This document shows positions 46,315 to 54,840 of a stretch of DNA of 64,000 nt, piece by piece. Positions within the stretch are counted from its first letter, which is position 1; every line of letters begins with the position of its first letter. Where the stretch lies: positions 1 to 64,000 of the forward strand of contig JBOGTC010000155.1 of NCBI GenBank assembly GCA_050692055.1, read 5' to 3'. The position numbers and the translations under genes are program-made. The notes beneath the pieces were generated by a model. That model was not told the origin of the DNA. It did no database searches and worked only from the letters and a program-made list of their open reading frames with translations. The DNA is from JBOGTC01 sp050692055 (GTDB lineage: Bacteria > Chloroflexota > Limnocylindria > QHBO01).

Positions 46315-48862
46315 GATGCAGGAAGGCGACCATCTGGCCCCGCGTGACGGCGGCGTTCGGGCAGTATCGGGTCCCGCCGCAGCCGCTCGTGACGCCGGCG
46401 GCCGCGACGCGGTTGATGTTGTCCTCGTGGATGCTCGCGTTGTCATCGGTGAAATAGTCGCGTCCCGTCGCGCCATAGTCGAAAGCGCGCGCCAGGAAGG
46501 AGGCCATCTCGGCTCGCGTCACCGCGTGGGTGGGGCAGAAGCGGCCTGCGCTGCAGCCGGTGGTGATGCCCGAGGCGGCCAGGCGGTTGATGTCGCCATG
46601 GTGGATGCTGCGCCCGTCATCGGTGTAGAAATCGCGGCCGGTGGCCGGCAGGCCGAGCGCGCGAACGAGGAAGCTCGCCATCTGCTCGCGAGTCACGGGC
46701 GCATCCGGGCAGAAGCGGGTGCCGCCACAGCCGGTGGTGATGCCCTCGCGCAGCGCCCAGAGGATGTCCGCGCGGAACATGGAGCCCTCGATGTCGGTGA
46801 ACGGGTCGCTGATGAGCCAGGCGATGGCATACGGCTCGGAGGACGCGTCGAATCGGTCGTGCGTGACGCGGGCGGTCATCGTGCCGGACCGCGACGCCAC
46901 GATGTCGACGACCTCGTAGTTGTTGTCGAACGAGTAGGAGCCGACCACGCGGCCGCCGGGTTCCGTGACGCGCAGGTCGAGGTCCGCCGTGAGCGCGTTC
47001 GCCTTTGACAGGTTGCTGGAGCCGGAGGTATGGCTGCTCCAGGCGAGCACCACCCGCACGCGTTGCCCGGTCGTCACCGCGATCTCCCTCGTCACCGTCT
47101 GCCCGCGGCTCATGGTTCCGACGACGTAGTCACCCCACTCGTTGTTGCTCGACAGCATCCGGTTCGACAGCCGGGCGGACACGGTGCCCACGCCCTCGTG
47201 ATCGGTGTTGACCGATCCGTTCGGCATCGGCGTGCGTCGGGTGGCGCCGGCCATGATCAGCGCGCGCACCGCCTCCGGCCAGCTGAGCAGCGTGGCGTCA
47301 CGGGCCACGAGCTGGGCGGCGACCCCGGCCACGATGGGTGCGGCGACGCTCGTCCCGCTGCCGATCATGCCGTTCGCCGTCCGCACATTGACTGATGGCG
47401 CGGAGACGTTCGGCTTGTTGAAGTCGCCATGCCGATTCCACGCCGTGCCGGACGGGTCGCGGTAGCTGGCGCCGTTGGAGCCGGGGTAATACCACAGCCG
47501 GTCGTCCGAGGTCGAGGAGGTCCCGCGGTCGTCGATGCCGCCCACGGTCAGGACGTTCCAGCCGGTGCCCGGCGAGAGGACGTCCCAGTGCCCGAACGTG
47601 CCGTAGTTGCCGGACGAACCGACCACGACGCGATTGTCCTCCCAGCCGATGGAGTCGAAGTAGCGCCGCCCCTCCTCCGAGCCAACCGCGGTGTCCTGGG
47701 CGATGCTGGTGTTCACGATGTCCGCGTCCCCGCCGGATGGCGAGACCGCCCAGTCCGCCGCCGCGATGATCGCGCGGTCGGTCGTCACGCTGGGCGAGTA
47801 GCCGCCGGTCCCTGCGCTCACGATGTCGGCGCCCGGTGCGACGCCACGCCACGTTCCGTTCAAGCTGGCGACGGCGCCGGCCACCCAGGTGGGATGGTTC
47901 GCACCTCCCGAGGCGTAGGCCAGCCGTCCGCTCGTGCTGTACGACTTGACGACCTGCCCGGCCAGGTCGCCGGTGGTGTGGACGTTGTGGTACTCGACCA
48001 CGGCGACCCGGCTGCCGTTGCCCTGGTCGCCGCTGCCGCTGGTCCAGTTGGCGCCGACGGCCGCGCCGGCCGTCGCCATCGTCGACTCCGAACCCTGCTC
48101 CAGGCCCAGGCTCAGCACGTCTGCTCGCTCGGCCAGCTCGGTCATCGCGCCGGCGGGCAGATCGGCGAACAGGAGCGGCGCCGATGTGCTGGCGTAGGCG
48201 ACGGTGCCGCCGAGCTCCCCGATCCGCGCCTCGACCCCGGCGCGGGCCTCGTCGTAGATGGCGCGTCGAGCCTCCCACAGCTCGGCGCGGATGGCGCGCG
48301 CGGAGTCCATGGTCGTGGCCATGGGACGCTCACCGACCCAGGTGAGCTCCGGATGTCGGTCCCGGACGGCCTGCTCGGCGGCGGCCGTATCGGCCTCGAC
48401 CCAGATCGCGACCGGGAGCTGCCGGTCGGCATCATCCGCGACCGGGAGCTGCCGGTCGGCATCATCCGCGACCGCGGCCTGGAGCGCGCTGTCGGCCTTG
48501 CGGGCCAGCGGCGCCATGGCGGCGGCCGCCGCAGCGGCTCGCTCGGCCAGGAGCTCCGGGCCACCCACCTTGCCATCCGGCATCACGTACACGGAGTGCA
48601 CCGTCCCGGTCGTCTCGTCCACGAGCTTGCCGGCCCAGAACCCGTCCTCCGCGGCGGTCGTCGATGGGCTCGTCGGTTCGTGGACGATCTGGAGGTCATT
48701 CGGCGCTCGGCCGAGCTCCTCGGCGAGGTGTCGTGCGGCTCGCTCCGCCTCTGGCTCTGCGGCCCGGACCTGCACCGGTCCGGCAAGGACCGATGCGACG
48801 AGCCCCAGCGAGAGACAGGCCCCGGCCGTTCGTCTCAGGAGCGTGACGCGTCCGCGATGCAT
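46298..48862 (-). CDS. Secreted S8-family (subtilisin-like) protease with three SLH domains
   Basis: 854 residues. Signal peptide, a propeptide-like N-terminal region with a perfect 10-residue repeat (ADDADRQLPV twice, 132-151), an S8 domain, a jelly-roll-like region (~590-680), and three SLH-type domains at the C-terminus (~690-854) for cell-surface anchoring. The catalytic positions are H323 (ANHPTWVAG), oxyanion N419 (SSGNYG) and S505 (GTSVAAP). The usual aspartate position is occupied by E290 in VAVVEYHN. It likely degrades protein outside the cell or matures cell-surface proteins. Confidence 0.88.
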   Translation of the reverse strand: MHRGRVTLLRRTAGACLSLGLVASVLAGPVQVRAAEPEAERAARHLAEELGRAPNDLQIVHEPTSPSTTAAEDGFWAGKLVDETTGTVHSVYVMPDGKVGGPELLAERAAAAAAAMAPLARKADSALQAAVADDADRQLPVADDADRQLPVAIWVEADTAAAEQAVRDRHPELTWVGERPMATTMDSARAIRAELWEARRAIYDEARAGVEARIGELGGTVAYASTSAPLLFADLPAGAMTELAERADVLSLGLEQGSESTMATAGAAVGANWTSGSGDQGNGSRVAVVEYHNVHTTGDLAGQVVKSYSTSGRLAYASGGANHPTWVAGAVASLNGTWRGVAPGADIVSAGTGGYSPSVTTDRAIIAAADWAVSPSGGDADIVNTSIAQDTAVGSEEGRRYFDSIGWEDNRVVVGSSGNYGTFGHWDVLSPGTGWNVLTVGGIDDRGTSSTSDDRLWYYPGSNGASYRDPSGTAWNRHGDFNKPNVSAPSVNVRTANGMIGSGTSVAAPIVAGVAAQLVARDATLLSWPEAVRALIMAGATRRTPMPNGSVNTDHEGVGTVSARLSNRMLSSNNEWGDYVVGTMSRGQTVTREIAVTTGQRVRVVLAWSSHTSGSSNLSKANALTADLDLRVTEPGGRVVGSYSFDNNYEVVDIVASRSGTMTARVTHDRFDASSEPYAIAWLISDPFTDIEGSMFRADILWALREGITTGCGGTRFCPDAPVTREQMASFLVRALGLPATGRDFYTDDGRSIHHGDINRLAASGITTGCSAGRFCPTHAVTRAEMASFLARAFDYGATGRDYFTDDNASIHEDNINRVAAAGVTSGCGGTRYCPNAAVTRGQMVAFLHRALGS
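48410..48469. repeat. Exact 30-base tandem duplication inside the protease gene
   Basis: Two identical consecutive 30-base copies encode ADDADRQLPV twice in the N-terminal region. Identity at DNA level suggests a recent slippage duplication and in-frame length variation between strains. Confidence 0.8.
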
Positions 48863-48972
48863 GGCCTCTTCCTGCGCGCTCTCGCGTATGACATTGTCAC
48901 ACGCGCCTATGCCTCCATGGTTGGCGGATGCGGCACGCTGGTCAATGGGAGTTCGGTGGTAGCCTTTCGGCC

Positions 48973-50109
48973 ATGGTCACCCTGGCGCCCGAGGGGGCGA
49001 GCTTCAGCACCGAGGTGCATCTCGAGCGGCTCGAGCGCGCATCGGCCTCGGCGGCGGATCGCGCCATCGATGCGCTGCTCATCACGCCCTCCCGCGATTA
49101 CGCGTACCTCCTCGGCTACAACCCGCCTGCCCTCGAGCGCCTTACCTGCCTGGTGGTGCGCGCCGATGGTGAGCCCGCATTGGTCGTGCCGCGCCTCGAG
49201 GAGGCGCTCGCGCGCCACGAGCTCGGCGACGTCGGAGACGCGCTCGCGATCCACGCCTGGGACGAGACCGACGACCCCTATCGGCTGGTTGCCTCGCTCG
49301 TCGGCGGGGCCCTGCGCGTGGCCGTGCAGGACCAGATGTGGGCCCGATTCACGCTGCGCCTGCGTGCCGCTCTCGACCCGGCCGAGGTCGTCGAGGCAGG
49401 GCATGCCATGAGCGCGCTGCGGCGGACCAAGAGTCCCGACGAGATCGAGCGACTACGTGTCGCGGCTCGTGCCGCCGACCAGGCGATGACCGCCATCACG
49501 GCCGAACGACTCGCGGGTCGGACAGAGGCCGAGGTGAGTGGCCGCATCCGCCAGCTGCTGCTGGAAGCCGGCCACGACACGGCCGAGTTCGGCATTGTCG
49601 CCTCGGGCCCGAACTCGGCGAGCCCGCACCACGTCCCCGGGAAGCGTGTCATCGAGGCCGGTGACGCAGTCGTGCTCGACATCGGTGGCACCCGGGCCGG
49701 CTATGCCTCGGATACGTCGCGCACCGCCTTCGTCGGCGAGGCCCCGGCCGACTTCGCCGCGCTGTACGCCGTGCTGCAACGCGCGCAGGACGCGGCCTGC
49801 GAGGCGGTCCGGCCCGGCCTCGCCTGCGCGGAGCTCGATGCCGTGGCGCGCGCCATCATCGCCGATGCGGGATACGGCGAGGCCTTCATTCATCGCACCG
49901 GCCACGGGATCGGCATGGAGGTCCACGAGGAGCCTTACATCGTCGCCTCGAATCCCGACCCGCTTGTCGCCGGACACGTGTTCAGCGTCGAGCCGGGGAT
50001 CTACATCCGCGGGCAGTGGGGCGCCCGGATCGAGGACATCGTCGTCTGCACCGATACGGGCGGTGAGCGCCTCAATCTCACCTCCCGCGACCTGTACATC
50101 GTGGACTGA
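48973..50109 (+). CDS. Xaa-Pro dipeptidase/aminopeptidase (M24 family)
   Basis: 378 residues with the pita-bread fold. Metal ligands are visible in VVLDIGGTRAGYASDTSRT (two Asp), FIHRTGHGIGMEVHEEP (His), FSVEPGIYI (Glu) and RIEDIVV (Glu). It cleaves the bond before proline in peptides. The ATG at 48973 has TAGCCT seven bases upstream; the frame opens 15 codons earlier but no ribosome site is there. Confidence 0.93.
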   Translation: MVTLAPEGASFSTEVHLERLERASASAADRAIDALLITPSRDYAYLLGYNPPALERLTCLVVRADGEPALVVPRLEEALARHELGDVGDALAIHAWDETDDPYRLVASLVGGALRVAVQDQMWARFTLRLRAALDPAEVVEAGHAMSALRRTKSPDEIERLRVAARAADQAMTAITAERLAGRTEAEVSGRIRQLLLEAGHDTAEFGIVASGPNSASPHHVPGKRVIEAGDAVVLDIGGTRAGYASDTSRTAFVGEAPADFAALYAVLQRAQDAACEAVRPGLACAELDAVARAIIADAGYGEAFIHRTGHGIGMEVHEEPYIVASNPDPLVAGHVFSVEPGIYIRGQWGARIEDIVVCTDTGGERLNLTSRDLYIVD

Positions 50110-50139
50110 GCAGACGCGCCGCGGCAGGCGGGATTGGTG

Positions 50140-50162
50140 GACTTAGCCAACCTGGCTAAGTC
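50140..50162. terminator. Perfect hairpin between convergent genes
   Basis: GACTTAGCCA and TGGCTAAGTC are exact complements separated by three bases, midway between the stops of the M24 peptidase (plus) and the MerR-like gene (minus). A bidirectional terminator is the simplest reading. Confidence 0.7.
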
Positions 50163-50189
50163 AGGCAGCCAGACGAGATTGCTCTTCGG

Positions 50190-50846
50190 CTACCGACGCT
50201 CACGGTGGGAGCTGACGAGGGCGACCAGCACCTGGTCGATCGCGGCGTTGGCCTCGTGGAAAGCGGTCGTCACGTCGGAGACCTCTGCCGCGCGACGGCG
50301 GAGATGGCCGGTGATCGCGTCGAGAACCGGAGAGCGGAAGAAGAGGAACGCCTCGACCGTCTCGGCCAGCGAGAGACCCGCCTTCGAGGCCTCGGCGCCG
50401 TAGAGCGAGCCCATCTTCTCGGCCTCCTCCAGGAGCAGCTGTCGCTCGGCCTTTCTGGAGGCTGCCACGTACTCGATGACCAGGTTGAAGGTGCGCTGCC
50501 CCCAGCGGCGGAAGTCGTCTCGCTGGTCGGCGGAGAGACGCGCCTGCCACGGCTGGCCCGAGTACCCGGTGCGCTGCATGCGCCGATGCAGCTCGCCGAC
50601 CATGGTCTGCGCCGAGTCGGGCAGCCGCTCCATCCCGTACCGATGTCGCCGCGGCGCATTGATCATCGCCTCCAGGCTGGAGCGCAGGAAGCGGCGGTGC
50701 CCGCCGGGAGTCTGGTAGCTCTGCACCTTGGCGCTGTCGGCCCAACGGCGAAGGGTGTCCGGCCCCACGCCGACGAGGCGCGAGGCAGCGCCCAAGGGGA
50801 GCCATGGGTCGTCCGGGTCAGTGGCGGGTGGCTTGCGATCGGGCAC
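50190..50846 (-). CDS. MerR-like HTH regulator with helical C-terminal domain
   Basis: 218 residues. The N-terminus is a MerR/excisionase helix-turn-helix (LGAASRLVGVGPDTLRRWAD, PGGHRRFLRSSLE). The C-terminal ~140 residues are helical with an RsbR-like look (YVAASRKAERQLLLEEAEKM), but no ligand motif is visible. Likely a transcription regulator. GTG start at 50846; TTGACG about 70 bases upstream may be a -35. Confidence 0.82.
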   Translation of the reverse strand: MPDRKPPATDPDDPWLPLGAASRLVGVGPDTLRRWADSAKVQSYQTPGGHRRFLRSSLEAMINAPRRHRYGMERLPDSAQTMVGELHRRMQRTGYSGQPWQARLSADQRDDFRRWGQRTFNLVIEYVAASRKAERQLLLEEAEKMGSLYGAEASKAGLSLAETVEAFLFFRSPVLDAITGHLRRRAAEVSDVTTAFHEANAAIDQVLVALVSSHRERR

Positions 50847-50925
50847 GGCGGCTCTCGAGAAACCTCCGAAATCTGTGACTTGCGCCTACGCTAGCGATTG
50901 GGCCAGGTCCGCGTCAAATCCGCCG

Positions 50926-51447
50926 TCAGGTGCCGGCCTGGAGCTCCGGGTTCAGCTCCGCCCCCACGAGCGTAGCCGCGACCGTGGCGTATCGGTCCAG
51001 GATCAGCGGCCAGCCGATCTCGGCGGCGAGGGCGTCGCGGTACCCGGCGCCGCCCGGGCCATGACGCTCGAAGCCGCGATGCTCGAGCTCGATCCGCGTG
51101 CCGCCGTCATCGGGCTCGAACCGGATCTCGACCTCGCTGGCGCGAGCCGGGTTCGGTTCCGGGACGCGGTCCGGGGCGATCTGCCAGCTGACGACGAGGC
51201 GGCTGCCGGGCTCCCAGGTGGTGACGCGGCCCCAGCTCGAGGAGAAGCCGAGCGGTCCGTGCTCGTAGAGCAGCCCGCCGGGCCGTGGCTCCATGCCGAT
51301 CGACTCGAGCACGTCGCCGGACCAGGTGTACTCGCGCGGCCACCAGGTCCCGAACCGGTCGGTGAAGGCGCGAAATGCCGCCTCGGGCGGCAGCGGCACC
51401 CGCACGCCGAGCCGGATCGGCTCGACAGTGGCGGCGGGCGCCGGCAT
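50926..51447 (-). CDS. SRPBCC/AHSA1-like protein
   Basis: 173 residues of the Bet v 1-like lipid/polyketide-binding fold: PPEAAFRAFTDRFGTWWPRE at the start, RPGGLLYEHGPLG, and WGRVTTWEPGSRLVVSWQIA. Members bind hydrophobic ligands or help chaperones. Role unknown. It begins three bases after the M20 dipeptidase stop, so is likely co-transcribed. Confidence 0.85.
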   Translation of the reverse strand: MPAPAATVEPIRLGVRVPLPPEAAFRAFTDRFGTWWPREYTWSGDVLESIGMEPRPGGLLYEHGPLGFSSSWGRVTTWEPGSRLVVSWQIAPDRVPEPNPARASEVEIRFEPDDGGTRIELEHRGFERHGPGGAGYRDALAAEIGWPLILDRYATVAATLVGAELNPELQAGT

Positions 51448-51450
51448 CGA

Positions 51451-52881
51451 TCAGCCGCCCCGCAGCTTCTTGGGAGCAACGGCCCCGAGCTCGGCCCACA
51501 GGTGGACCAGCGAGGCCATGCCGTCACGCACGTTCCGGAGCGGCATCCACTCGTTGGGCGCGTGGAAGTTTCCATTGGGCGAGGCGAAGCCGACCATCAC
51601 CGTCTTCAGGCCGAGCTGTGCGTCGAGCGCCGCCACGACCGGGATCGATCCGCCTGAGCGGGTGAAGAGCGGCTTCTTCCCGAAGCCCGCCTCCAGCGCG
51701 CGCGAGGCCAGGGCCACGGCCGGGTGGTCGAGCGGCGTGATGGCGGGGGCGCCACCATGGATGATCTTGACCTCCGCGCGCACGGTGGACGGCGCGATCG
51801 ACTCGAGGTGCGACTTCACCTGGCGCTCGATCTCGCGATGGTCCTGGTTCGGCACCAGCCGCGTGCTGAACTTGGCCGCGGCCCAGGCCGGGATGATCGT
51901 CTTGGCGCCCTCGCCCTGGTAGCCGCCCCAGATGCCGTTGATATCGAAGGTGGGACGCGCGGAGAGCCGCTCGGCGAGGGGATACCCACGCTCGCCTTCC
52001 GAGGCCTCCGGGACGCCGATCCCGGAGCGCCACTCCTCCTCGTCGAAGGGCACGGCCGCATGGGCGGCACGCTCCTCATCGGTCAGCTCGGCGACGCGAT
52101 CGTAGAAGCCGGGGACCGTGAAGCGACCCTCGCCGTCCTGCAGCGAGGCGAGGAGACGAACGAGGACGTTCGCCGGGTTGTCGACCCCGCCTCCGAACTG
52201 CCCGGAATGGATGTCGTGGGCGGGTCCGGAGACGCGCATCTCCCAGTAGGCGATGCCGCGCAGCCCGTAGCCGATTGCCGGCGTGCCGTCGTCGTCGACG
52301 ATGTCGCCGTCGCTCACCACGCAGAAGTCCGCCTTGATCAGCTCGGAGTGATCGGTGATGAATTGCTCGACCGGCTCGGAGCCGACCTCCTCGTCGCCCT
52401 CGAAGAGGAATCGCAGGTTCAGTGGCAGGCGGCCTGCCGTCGCCAGCCAGGCCTCCGCCGCCTTGAGATGCATGAAGAGCTGACCCTTGTCGTCGCCGGC
52501 CCCACGGGCGTACACGCGCTCGTCCTCGTGGCGCGGCTCGAACGGGGGTCGTACCCACTCGTCGAGCGGATCCGGCGGCTGGACGTCGTAATGGCAGTAG
52601 ATCAGCACGGTGGGCGCATCCGGGCCGGCGCCCATCCACTCGGCGGTGACGATCGGATGGTGGCTCGTCTCGTGGACCGTAGCCCTGTCGATGCCGATAC
52701 GGGTCAGCTCGCCGGCGATCCACTCCGCTGCGCGCCGGACCTCGCCGGCGCGATCCGGATCGGCGCTGACGGATTCGATGCGCAGGAAGTCGTCGAGCTG
52801 TGCGAGGTGCTCGGCATGGTGATCGCGCAGGTGGGCGAGGGCGGCCTCGGTGGCCGCGGAGGTGTCGGTCAGAGTGGTCAT
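51451..52881 (-). CDS. M20-family dipeptidase
   Basis: 476 residues. Metal ligands lie in VLIYCHYDVQPPD, ARGAGDDKGQ, and LFEGDEEVGS; the dimerisation domain holds HDIHSGQFGGGVDNP. This is the CNDP-like group acting on dipeptides or N-acyl amino acids. TATCAT six bases before the ATG and no ribosome site suggest a leaderless mRNA. An earlier open frame extends to 53112 but overlaps the divergent gene. Confidence 0.92.
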   Translation of the reverse strand: MTTLTDTSAATEAALAHLRDHHAEHLAQLDDFLRIESVSADPDRAGEVRRAAEWIAGELTRIGIDRATVHETSHHPIVTAEWMGAGPDAPTVLIYCHYDVQPPDPLDEWVRPPFEPRHEDERVYARGAGDDKGQLFMHLKAAEAWLATAGRLPLNLRFLFEGDEEVGSEPVEQFITDHSELIKADFCVVSDGDIVDDDGTPAIGYGLRGIAYWEMRVSGPAHDIHSGQFGGGVDNPANVLVRLLASLQDGEGRFTVPGFYDRVAELTDEERAAHAAVPFDEEEWRSGIGVPEASEGERGYPLAERLSARPTFDINGIWGGYQGEGAKTIIPAWAAAKFSTRLVPNQDHREIERQVKSHLESIAPSTVRAEVKIIHGGAPAITPLDHPAVALASRALEAGFGKKPLFTRSGGSIPVVAALDAQLGLKTVMVGFASPNGNFHAPNEWMPLRNVRDGMASLVHLWAELGAVAPKKLRGG

Positions 52882-52942
52882 GCCGGAATGATAGGCCGAT
52901 CCGCGGCTGCAACCGGGGGCCGCCGGGCAGCGTCTCGCTGGC

Positions 52943-53506
52943 ATGGCCGGCCTTCGGATCCTCAACGCGCGCCTCTTCCTCTCGTTGCTGCTCGCCATGT
53001 CAGCCCTGTTGCTGCCCGTCGAGCGGGTGACGGCGTGCAGCTGCGCGATGTCGACGCCAGAGGAGGAGGCGGCCCGATCCGATGCTGTCTTCAGCGGTAC
53101 CGTGGTGGCCACCGAGCAGGTCCCGAATGTCGGTGTGCCGGCCGGATCCGACGAGCCAACGACGATCTACACCTTCGCGGTCGACGGGGTCGTGCGCGGT
53201 ACCGTTGGATCGCAGCATCCGGTGCTCGCAGGGGGCGATGGAGCCAGCTGCGGCATGAGCTTCGGCATGGATGAGCGCTGGCTCGTGTTCGCCATCTACG
53301 ACGGCCCCATGCTCACGACCGGCCTGTGCAACGGCAATCTACCGCTCCCTGCTGACGAGGAACCACCCCTGCCGATCTCGACGCCGGTGGAATCAGCCCC
53401 CGAGCCGGAGGGCTTGAATGTGCCATTGCCGGTTGTGCTGAGTCTCGGCGCCGTCGCGCTGCTGGCGATCGTGTCGCTGTGGGTCTTCCGACGTGCCGAG
53501 CGCTGA
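52943..53506 (+). CDS. Secreted NTR/TIMP-like protein with C-terminal anchor
   Basis: 187 residues. Signal peptide followed by a mature N-terminus ACSC (C32, C34), a beta-barrel-like domain with further cysteines (GASCGMSFGM, LCNGN), and a C-terminal membrane helix with basic end (VVLSLGAVALLAIVSLWVF, RRAER). The C-x-C start after signal cleavage is typical of netrin-like/TIMP folds, which inhibit proteases in animals; bacterial function is unknown. Divergent from the M20 dipeptidase gene. Confidence 0.75.
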   Translation: MAGLRILNARLFLSLLLAMSALLLPVERVTACSCAMSTPEEEAARSDAVFSGTVVATEQVPNVGVPAGSDEPTTIYTFAVDGVVRGTVGSQHPVLAGGDGASCGMSFGMDERWLVFAIYDGPMLTTGLCNGNLPLPADEEPPLPISTPVESAPEPEGLNVPLPVVLSLGAVALLAIVSLWVFRRAER

Positions 53507-53539
53507 GCTGGCGCGCGACGACGAGCGACGGGGCGCGAG

Positions 53540-53815
53540 CTACCCGAAGACGCCGAAGACGAACCCGAAGAAGAGAGCCAGGGCGATGGCCGGAACGAAG
53601 CTGGCCGCGCGCAGGAATGCAGGCCAGCGGGGATCGGCCAGGAACGCGTAGGCCGGGATGCTGGCCGGAAAGAGCAGCACCGCCGCCGACCATCCGATGC
53701 GGCTCCGCACGCTCAGGTCGGGCCGCTCCTGGATGTCGAGCCAGTAGGCGCCGATCATGATGAAGCCGGCCACGGCGCTCACGGCGAACAGGGTCCAGAT
53801 CAGGGGCAGCAGCAT
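53540..53815 (-). CDS. Small membrane protein
   Basis: 91 residues with about three hydrophobic segments (LIWTLFAVSAVAGFIMIGAY, SAAVLLFPASIPAYAFLA, AIALALFFGFVFG). I see no motif to name it. TAGCAT nine bases upstream of the ATG, with no ribosome site, supports the start. Confidence 0.68.
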   Translation of the reverse strand: MLLPLIWTLFAVSAVAGFIMIGAYWLDIQERPDLSVRSRIGWSAAVLLFPASIPAYAFLADPRWPAFLRAASFVPAIALALFFGFVFGVFG

Positions 53816-53975
53816 CGCGGACCGATGCTAGCAGTCGTCCGCAGATCGCCCTGAGCGGCCGCGGCGGCGCTCGACAACCCCAGCCGCTCGGCCCACGCCC
53901 ACGCCCCGCCTCAGTGGCAACAGCGGCGCCAACCGACGATGCAGCAGCGCATGCCCGCCGGCCGGTTAGCGTGGG

Positions 53976-54785
53976 CTACTCCCCCGGCTGTGCCCGGCGC
54001 CGCGCGACGTCGTCGGCGCCGTTGAGCAGATCGGTCAGGAAGGAGAGCGGCCGGCGACGGGGAACCGGCGGCTCATACTGTGGCAGCAGCGCCGCCACGC
54101 CTTCGCGGATCCGCTCCTCGAGGGCGGCGCGGGCCTCGCGTCCGCGGGCGCCCGATGTGGGAATCGGCACTCCGAAGCGAACGATGATGCGCCTGCGGAA
54201 CCAGAGGTCGGTCGACCCGATGGTGGCGCACGGCACGATCGGCACGCCCGACGCGGAGGCGAACGCCGCGGCGCCCTCCTCGAACGGCAGCAGCTCGGAC
54301 TCGCGGAAGCCGATCCGCCCCTCGGCAAAGATCCCGAGCACGCCCTCCGCGGCGAAGACGCGACGCACCGCCCGAACTGCCGAGGTGAGCGACGTCTTCT
54401 CCGGGTTGTAGGGGATCATGCCGCCGAAGAAGGCCATCACCCGGTTCTTGAAGCCGCGGCTGAAGTCCGCCTCCTTCGGCCCGAACCAGGTGATGCGCGG
54501 CTCGAGCGGCGCGACCGCCATCACCAGCATCGGATCGAAGCCGTTGTGGTGGTTGGCGACGAGCTGGAAGGGTGGGGCGGGCCATCTGTCCAGGCCCTGC
54601 GCCCGAAGGTCGAACAGGAGCCGCATGACGGCGCGGCTCAGCCTCCATTCGAGCCGATAGCGCCAGGTGACGCGCACGCTGAGCTCGCGCGGCCCGGTGC
54701 GGCGGACCTGGTCGGCGGCCGCGCTCACGAGACGCACCGCGAAGGCGGGCAGCCCGAACCGCACCGGTGTGCAAGACACCTGCAC
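53976..54785 (-). CDS. Phospholipid/glycerol acyltransferase (PlsC-like)
   Basis: Up to 269 residues. HHNGFD carries the acyltransferase HX4D motif; GMIPYNP, FAEGRIGFRES and GVPIVPCATIG are the further blocks of 1-acylglycerol-3-phosphate acyltransferases. It acylates a lysophospholipid or another acceptor. The longest start (GTG at 54785) lies inside a hairpin, so a later GTG may be the true start. Immediately downstream of the MFS gene on the same strand. Confidence 0.85.
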   Translation of the reverse strand: MQVSCTPVRFGLPAFAVRLVSAAADQVRRTGPRELSVRVTWRYRLEWRLSRAVMRLLFDLRAQGLDRWPAPPFQLVANHHNGFDPMLVMAVAPLEPRITWFGPKEADFSRGFKNRVMAFFGGMIPYNPEKTSLTSAVRAVRRVFAAEGVLGIFAEGRIGFRESELLPFEEGAAAFASASGVPIVPCATIGSTDLWFRRRIIVRFGVPIPTSGARGREARAALEERIREGVAALLPQYEPPVPRRRPLSFLTDLLNGADDVARRRAQPGE

Positions 54786-54790
54786 ACCGG
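54764..54790. terminator. Perfect inverted repeat between MFS and acyltransferase genes
   Basis: CCGGTGTGCA and TGCACACCGG are exact complements around a seven-base loop, 51 bases after the MFS stop. It can terminate the MFS transcript; it also covers the longest possible start of the acyltransferase gene, so it may instead act as an operator. Confidence 0.6.
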
Positions 54791-54840
54791 CAGGACGGCG
54801 CTTACTGGCCGCTTATCACGCGATCCGATCGCGGTCAGGT

